The notes beneath the pieces are model-generated. The model saw nothing but the letters and a program-made list of their open reading frames with translations, made no database searches and had not been told where the DNA came from. A program made the translations under genes and the position numbers. From positions 5,969,053 through 6,033,052 of the forward strand of contig NC_037254.1 of NCBI RefSeq assembly GCF_000002425.4: a DNA stretch of 64,000 nt, written 5' to 3'. This document shows positions 57,450 to 64,000 of the stretch, piece by piece (within the stretch, counting starts at the first letter, position 1; each line of letters begins with the position of its first letter). The DNA is from Physcomitrium patens (Eukaryota; Streptophyta; Bryopsida; Funariales; Funariaceae).

Positions 57450-59320
57450 TGCAAAACATCTCCAAAATTTTGTATTCTATCTTCTTCATCTTCATTGCTT
57501 TCTATTGTTCTTATTCTTCATGCATTTGATATCATAGTATCTCCTATAGATTGCTGCTTTTTCTTTATTGTATCAATAATAACTTCATGAAATTCTTGCT
57601 TTGTAATTCCTAAAATTTCATCAATCGTAAATTCAACCTTTCTACTTAAAATCTATTCTTCCAATATCTTCTTCAAATTTGTAGTAGCTTCAATATTTGA
57701 TTATAATTAATAAGCAGAAAGCTCTTTTTTTATAATTTTTTTTTTTTTTGTAGAAATTTTCTCTATTATCTCTTCATGCATAAGATTCCTTTATTATCAT
57801 ACTTTTTCTCCTTAAGTAGTTTTTTTTATGGCCCTTTATTATTTTCATCTCTCATTTGTTTTTCTTCTATTAATGTTTCATATTGATTCCTTGCAATATG
57901 AGCATGCTTTAATAATCCATCCACTTGATCATCTCATTCAATAATTTTTCAAGTGTTATTTCTAACATGCTTTAAATCATCTCTAATAATTATTTTTTTT
58001 AATATAATTAATTTTATTCAACCACAAAGAATTAGATTTTCTTTGAAATTCTAGATTTATACCAAAACATTTGCTTGGATTTGATTCCACCCAATATGTT
58101 GATACTTCATTACTTGAGATTGTTTGCAATTTAAAAGCATCTTCCACAAACACCTTCACTCTTTCTTTACAAAAATTTGTCTCTAGTTTTTTTTCACTCT
58201 TCTTTGAGTGTATCATACTATCTTTGAAAAAAAAAAAAACCCTTTTACATAGGGCCTTTGTAAAATCCTCACATTCCCTTCTTCAATGATTTATACTATC
58301 ATACCACATGCACCTATGCACTATATCTCCTATTATTCCTAAAAACTTTTCTTGTTAATATTCCTGATAATTAATCCTTTTCTTCAAGTTTTACAAATTT
58401 TATTTACAAATCTTTCATCCCTCATATAATTACATCAATGTCCATTTCTTCTTTCTTTGATGTAATTATTTAAGATTGAATCATAGATATAAAATAGATA
58501 ATAGGCATTTTTATCTTAGATGCTTGCAATAGTCTTTAAATATCTATTCTATTCTTTCTCCTTTTACTTTTTGCAAGTAATCCTATTGCTTCTTCTACTT
58601 CCTTCTAATTTATTGTCAATCTTTCATCTTTTTTTTTATTGTGCAATAAGACTTCCAATTTTTCTTATAACTCTCTATTAGCTACTTGAAGAAAAAGCTC
58701 TACTTTACTTAAATCCAATAATTACCTCTTTATCTTTGATAAATAAAAATATTCCTTTTTAAACTCTCTTAATAATTTTATTGCTAGAAGATCCTTCTTT
58801 AGACTTTTAATCCATTCAAAAAATGACTTCTTTGTAATCTTGTCACTATCTTCAAAAAAAAACTCATCCTTCAATGTTAAAGAAAATTTCTCCTATGAAC
58901 CTCAAAAATGTACTATAAAGGACTTTACTTAATTTCTTATCTTTGGTACAAAGGCTAATTCAAATAATTGAATCATCTTTCTTTCTGAAACATGTTTCAA
59001 CTCCATTTTTTTTTATAATACCTTAAATATTTTGTAATATCGTTTCCTTCAAATTGATCAATCTTGTCCACAACCACCTATAATGCTTTATTTGTCATAC
59101 CTTCTTTGCAATCTTTAATATGTTGTTGTTGCGTAAATAAGGCAAAAATCTCAAATATGCTTACATAGTTGAGATCAAAATATATAAGTTGTCTTCAACT
59201 AGTACTACTACTTGTAGCTCTAATTTAAGAACCACCTATATTTTCTCCTTCAATTCTCTTACCTTTTCTTTTCCATAACTCAAATAATCTAATAATACCA
59301 AATATCTTCTACTTCAAGTC
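57450..59320 (-). pseudogene. B2 gag, decayed
   Basis: The region between the protease and the 5' LTR should encode gag. Only short fragments are readable, such as the 77-codon frame 58,216-57,983 (SKKSEKKLETNFCKERVKVF, VEDAFKLQTISSNEVSTYWV), equivalent to B1's TNFCKGVMKV block at about 43,345. No intact zinc knuckle was found. Low-complexity A/T tracts interrupt it. Confidence 0.55.
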
Positions 59321-59346
59321 TTTTATGTCAGATTCATCAAATATAT

Positions 59347-60818
59347 TGTATTATATAAAGTCTTGCTTGAAAATGCATTTGGCACCTGGCTGTGAAAAAT
59401 AGAATGGTAATTACAACAACAAAATCCTAACTCTAATAGAATTTTAAATAATTCTAATTAAATCTTAATAATACTAAATAAGATTTAATAAAATTCAAAA
59501 GAAACCTTTAAAAAATTATAAAAGAAATAATAAAAAAATCTTAAAAGAGTCTAAAAGAAATTTTCAATAAATCTTAAAAGAATTCTTAAGAAATTCTAAA
59601 GAAATATTAAAATAATTACAAATATATCTTAAATAAATTTCAACCAAGTCCTAATTTAATTCTAGTTGAAATCCTAATAGACTCCAATAAAATCTTAGGC
59701 CAAATCCTAAATCTTAATCAAATCCTAAACTCTAAATCCTTAATCAAATCCTAACTAAAATCTAACCAATTCAACCTAATTCTAGCATAGTTTAGAACCT
59801 CAATATCTATTCATTAAACCATTGATCTTACTTAAAATTTTATATACTTTTCAAAAACTAAATTTTCAACAAGAATATGAAATTTGAAGAAAATTGAAGT
59901 TATCAAATAGAAGAAAAATATCAAAATCTACTTGGATATCAGCCAGCCTCCTTCTTCAATCTTAATGCTAGTCTACTAGTACCAATATCTCCTTTGTACA
60001 TCATTCAATTTTTTTCAAATTTCACATATATATAGCAAATCAAGTCTTTTATCTTTATACATAAATTTTGCTCTAATCCAACTAATAAATTGCTAAAGAT
60101 CTTAAAAAATCTAATTACCTTTCAAAATCTAATTTTTGAAACTTCAATCTATTTTAAATTTAATAACCTTCAATTCAAATATACGATCAAATTCAAACTT
60201 ATAGCATACACTCTAAACAACTATTTTTATAAGTCCTCGAAATTTGAATTATAGATCTATTACCAAACTTATTTAATTTTTTAAAACGTAATATCCTTTA
60301 TATTTCACAAATTTCAAAGTCACCCAAAACAACCATGACTTTGTAAAGCTCTTACAAAATCATTACACACTCAAATCACTCAAAATCAATTCCCAAAAAA
60401 ACCCTATCAATTTTTCTCTCAAATTCTACTCTTTGATCTGCAAAAGAACTCCAAAGTCACCATAGGTACGTGATTTTGTACCTTAAGATTTGATTTCGAC
60501 CCCAATTAACAACCAATTCTCTTTGGATTTCAATTCTTAGCTTCTTGAGGTAATTTTAGTTAAAATCTACTCTTAATTCCTTCTTATACATGCTTATATC
60601 ATTTTATTTCCTAATCTACATTGTTTTGCTTTATTTATAGTCTTATAAAATAAATAGAAGCCTATTTTGTAAAAAAATAGTCATAGTACCCTTTAGTTTT
60701 ACTATCTTTTTGACTAATATCTATTTTTTAAGATATTTGCTATAATATTTTAAAATAAGATCTTCTATAACATTTTTTTTTTTTTTTTTTTATTCATTAA
60801 CCATATTATATCATGACA
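59347..60818 (-). repeat. B2 5' LTR (1,472 bp)
   Basis: On the minus strand the LTR begins near 60,818 with TGTCATGATATAATATGG and ends near 59,347 with ATATAATACA. It includes an AATCCTAA-type array (about 59,430-59,760). The primer-site region (TTGATGAATCTGACATAAAAG) follows. Confidence 0.75.
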
Positions 60819-62660
60819 ATGTAAGGATTATTGATTTATATTTTTTAAAAAAAAACATATTGAAACAATACAAAAGCTAAATGTGTTATTATTCATACAT
60901 CTAATTTTAAGAAGAATTGATTATAAATGTAATAAATAAATAATAGTGATTATAGATATTAGCTCTATTACTATTGGATGGAATTGTGGATCAAGATGAT
61001 TTAAGTAAAAACAAATTTGTAGTTCAATTTGGAGCTAAAGTTTTAGGTATTCGTCAATGTACATATTTGTAAGTCAAAAGAAAACTATAGAGTGTTATTT
61101 TGGCTATAAAAGATGAAAATATTATTTGATTAGTGTAAAGATAGTAATTGAAATAGATTGATTGCCATTGCTTAGAATGATTACTAATTTTTTAACAATA
61201 GATATTATAATACTAAGATAGATTTCTTAAATTAAATCATAAAATCTAAAATTTAGGCATATTGCTAAAAAAGATAATTTGGTGGTAGACGTGTTATCTT
61301 GAAAATAATATAAAAGAGAAGTCAAGATAGTTGAAGACATTGATAATATAAGATCAAAATTCTATTTAGTATCAAATCTCAGCAAGAAAGAGAAGTTGTT
61401 TTTTTAAAAGCTTTATAAAGGAGAATTATTAGATTTTGGTTATTATTTGAGTACCTTGATTAAACAAGAAAATTAGTCTATAGAAAAATTTAAACAAATA
61501 AGAAAAAAAACATATAGATTTTTGTTTCAAAAAAGGTTTTTATAGAAGATACCAAAGAAAGGAATTGGAATGTCATAATGAGTGATAGAAAATAAGAATG
61601 AGCAACAAAAACTACTAAAAGGATTTCATAATAGCTTAGAGACATAATATAAGGAAATTTGGGCTATTTTTGCTATACTTAAAGAATAATATTAGTAGAA
61701 AAATATATAAAAAAATATTTTTATTTTTAAAATTATGTAAAACTTATCAAGCATATTTCAATATACAATATCAAGATGGTCTACATCTAACATATTCTTT
61801 AGCTATTTATTTTAAATAAATTATTAATTTTATTATTATGCCAATTGGATTATAGAAAATAAGATATTTAATCTTAAATTATGAAAGTTTATCAAACAAA
61901 GTAGAAGGTAGAATATTGAAAAAAAAATCTATAAAAGAAATTTGTAGATTTTTACTTTAAAATATTATTTATTGCTATAGATGTATAAAAAAATTATTAC
62001 AAATTATAGAGAATTAAATGCATAAGAAGCTCGTAATTTCTTAGAAAGATATGAAATTAAGTTATTATTGACTACTACTTATAATAGTGAAAGAAATACA
62101 AAAAATAAATGTAATCATTTACTAATTATAAAAGTATTAATTAAAGCTCATAATAAGAAGTTTAGAGAATGGCCTTAATTTTTATCATTTACATTATAGG
62201 CTAATCAAACAATTCATAGTTTAGTAATAAGATATATGCCTATTGAGCTTATGACAAGGCAAAAATCCATTATTCCAATTGAAAAAAAAAAAAAAAATAC
62301 TTACTTGGAGTATACTACCATAGAAAAATGAATTGACAAGAAAAGAACTTTAAACTATTAGAATTTAACAACTTGAGTAAAAACTAGAAGATATACTAAT
62401 AGTATTAGAAAGTTTTAAAAGAGAAAGATTACAAAATAAGGCATGTTTTAATAAGCAACATCAATTGAGACCTAAATTAATTGAAGAAGGTGATTGAATT
62501 TTGATCTATGATAGTAGCTTGAACAATCAATATAGTACTTTAAGGAAGTTTTTTAAATAATTTTGTATTATAATACGACTATATGATAAAAATATCTTCA
62601 AAATAAAATTTTAATTAATATCTAATTATCTTAATTTAATAATAATTCAAGATATTTAAA
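60819..62660 (+). pseudogene. B1 pol: RNase H and integrase, decayed
   Basis: B1 resumes after B2 with TIQKLNVLLFIHLILRRIDY, then IGWNCG and, in a shifted frame, FVVQFGAKVLGIRQCTYL (RNase H, about 60,860-61,080). Integrase follows with stops and frame changes: FHNSLE near 61,625, DGLHLTYSLA near 61,770 and NKCNHLLIIKVLIKAH near 62,105. The tail has the words YDSSLNNQYSTLRKFFK near 62,510-62,560. This GDYVLIYDS-type tail is a mark of the lineage. No chromodomain is seen. Non-functional. Confidence 0.7.
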
Positions 62661-64000
62661 CATTACTTTTATAAAAGCCTCTTAATTTATTTATTTAATT
62701 TAATAGCTAATAGATTAAAGGTTGGTTAGTAATTTTACTTTCTAGATTATAAAAATTCTTTTATTGCCTTAAAAATACTATAAATTGATTAAAAAAAATA
62801 AGATAAAAGAAATAAATAATTACTATGGTTGATACTAGAATTAAGTTGAGAGAAGGAGTTGGGCTAAAGAATTCCTAGGATAGGTTGGATTGATATCGAG
62901 GGTCGATTTTTTGTGGGATAGGATCAAAATCAAACCTCTAAATACTAAAATAGTAGCCTAAGGCAAATTATGGAGGCATTTGGAGATCAAAAATTAAGAT
63001 TAGATAGCTAGTTTTAAGCTTATTTCAAAGATATAAGGCTTCTTTTTATAAGATTTAAAATGAATTTGCAATTGTTATTTAAATTTAAGGTTTATATTGA
63101 TGACTTTGGTTTTTTTGTATTACATATAGGATTAGCACTCTCAATTAGTTCATACAATTATTGTTACATCTATGATTTAAAACTTAGAAATATTTGATTG
63201 ATTAGATATACTAAGTGTATGTAAAATTTTGTATTAATGTAACAATGTAGTTGAGAGATATATAATTTTTGGTATAAGAGGATATTAGAAGTTGGTAGTT
63301 CGGGATTGGATAGGATTTCTATGATATTTAAAGATCTATTCGTCAAAACAAAGTGAAATTTGGCAAGTTGTTAAAAGACTTAAAGATCAATCTACACACC
63401 AATTTTGAGCTGAAGTTAACAATTAAAGAAGAAAAAATTTCTATCGGAACATCTATATCAACTTTTGAATTGGTAGCCAAGTGACATCAATGTGGTTTTA
63501 GAATGTTTTTTCACAATCAATAAGTTGGATTGAGTTGAAATTTTTTGAGCATATAGAAGACTTATAGAAGTATTTTTATGCAAAAAAATTTACCAAGTAG
63601 ACAATCAAATTAGGAGTTATAACTTATTGAAGCTCATTGACTATAATTAGGATTTACAAAGAAAAACCAAAATTATCTAATTATAAAAGTAATAAGGCAA
63701 TTGGAATTTGTATATAGTTGAGGTTATTAAAAAGAGTATTTTTAAGAACTTTGTATTAGCTTTAAGCACTTTTGAATTAAAATTCAAATTTCTTTCTTCT
63801 TATATAGGTGAAACCTATTAAGGTTTATTAGATACTTGTAAAATACAACTTTACCTTCTATAGCCAAGTACTTGGTGCATTTTCAAACAAGACAACATAT
63901 AATATGACAACAATAGTTTAGACTATATGTAATAAAAATTATTCATAATAATGCAACTTATTCATTATGGGAGCTAAATGGAACAAGGTTAAAAATACTA
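62661..64000 (+). other. B1 3' region and an LTR-like end, boundary uncertain
   Basis: AT-rich DNA without readable protein follows B1's integrase. The words TAGCCAAGTACTTGGTGCAT and ACATATAATATGACA at 63,861-63,909 match the last 50 bp of family B LTRs (B1: TAGCTAAGTGCCTAATACAT and ACCTAATATGACA). The preceding 1 kb does not resemble the B1 5' LTR, however, and no AATCCTAA array is present. It may be a divergent LTR of the same lineage. Nothing is recognised from 63,910 to the window end. Confidence 0.45.

Larger units (their letters stand above)
52350..60818 (-). mobile_element. Element B2: family B element, minus strand, nested in B1 pol
   Basis: Read on the minus strand: 5' LTR 60,818-59,347, gag about 59,300-57,500, protease 57,400-57,026, RT 56,600-55,529, RNase H 55,325-55,068, integrase about 54,800-53,350, polypurine tract (GAGGTAGAA), and a 3' LTR truncated at 52,350. 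B1's RT ends on the left at about 52,350 and its RNase H continues on the right at about 60,819, so B2 lies inside B1, with loss of the outer part of its 3' LTR. Several frames of 60-118 codons survive, so it is less decayed than B1, in agreement with its inner position. Confidence 0.8.
39019..62660 (+). mobile_element. Element B1: family B Ty3/gypsy element, plus strand, split by A3 and B2
   Basis: The element is read across two insertions. 5' LTR 39,019-40,654; primer site from 40,659; gag N-part about 40,760-41,390; an unrelated GC-richer insert about 41,400-42,800; gag C-part and protease 42,810-44,577; then A3; then the linker and RT 51,003-52,350; then B2; then RNase H and integrase about 60,819-62,660. 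Protein similarity and frame continuity show that these blocks belong together. All are decayed. An LTR-like end appears at 63,909, but its body does not match the 5' LTR, so the true 3' end is uncertain. Confidence 0.75.

Noticed and set aside
15439..64000. Fungal or other contaminant contig, because of the fungal-like gypsy families and RIP-like decay
   Set aside because: The same window carries a clear plant A-type cyclin. Initiator-Met primer sites and chromoviruses of this kind also occur in non-seed plants, and methylation-driven C-to-T loss explains the decay. Only a genome-level check could exclude it fully.

Overview
This looks like nuclear DNA of a land plant, most likely a bryophyte such as a moss. 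The evidence is one intact plant A-type cyclin gene with seven exons and short GT-AG introns. It sits in a GC-rich island and is flanked by more than 48 kb of very AT-rich, heavily decayed transposable elements. The Ty3/gypsy families resemble the chromodomain (Tcn1-like) and fungal-looking lineages known from fungi and non-seed plants. The species cannot be fixed from the sequence alone.

Layout. 1-4,740: moderate-GC DNA with no intact gene, possibly holding traces of a decayed minus-strand gene. 4,741-7,370: AT-rich spacer with minisatellites and microsatellites. 7,371-9,141: GC-rich promoter and leader of the cyclin gene, with a G-quadruplex motif and a 5-codon upstream ORF. 9,142-11,321: cyclin A, 469 aa. 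11,322-15,438: 3' flank grading into AT-rich spacer. 15,439-64,000: nested transposable elements.

The repeat region resolves into three nested stacks built from two Ty3/gypsy families. Family A is a chromovirus with LTRs of about 530 bp (TGTCA...TGACA) and a terminal chromodomain. Family B has LTRs of 1.5-1.8 kb with an internal telomere-like minisatellite and a D-H-S-S protease motif. Stack 1: element A1 (plus, 15,439-25,690) has its 3' LTR split by a family B element (minus, 21,488-25,443), which itself contains an inverted LTR fragment. Stack 2: a decayed Helitron (zinc finger and Rep at 28,551-30,433; helicase at about 36,775-37,200) is split by A4 (plus), and A4's LTR is split by A2 (minus, about 30,502-36,119), the best-preserved element here. 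Stack 3: an A5 LTR fragment (38,762-39,018) is cut by B1 (plus, from 39,019 to beyond 62,660). B1 is itself interrupted by A3 (minus, 44,578-51,002, with a recognisable 5-bp target-site duplication) and by B2 (minus, about 52,350-60,818). Each family has inserted into the other.

Almost every element gene is broken, and stops repeatedly fall where the family has Gln or Trp. This is the mark of long-term C-to-T loss at methylated, silenced DNA. The cyclin gene is the only gene here that looks functional. No CRISPR, rRNA, tRNA or organelle insertion was recognised.
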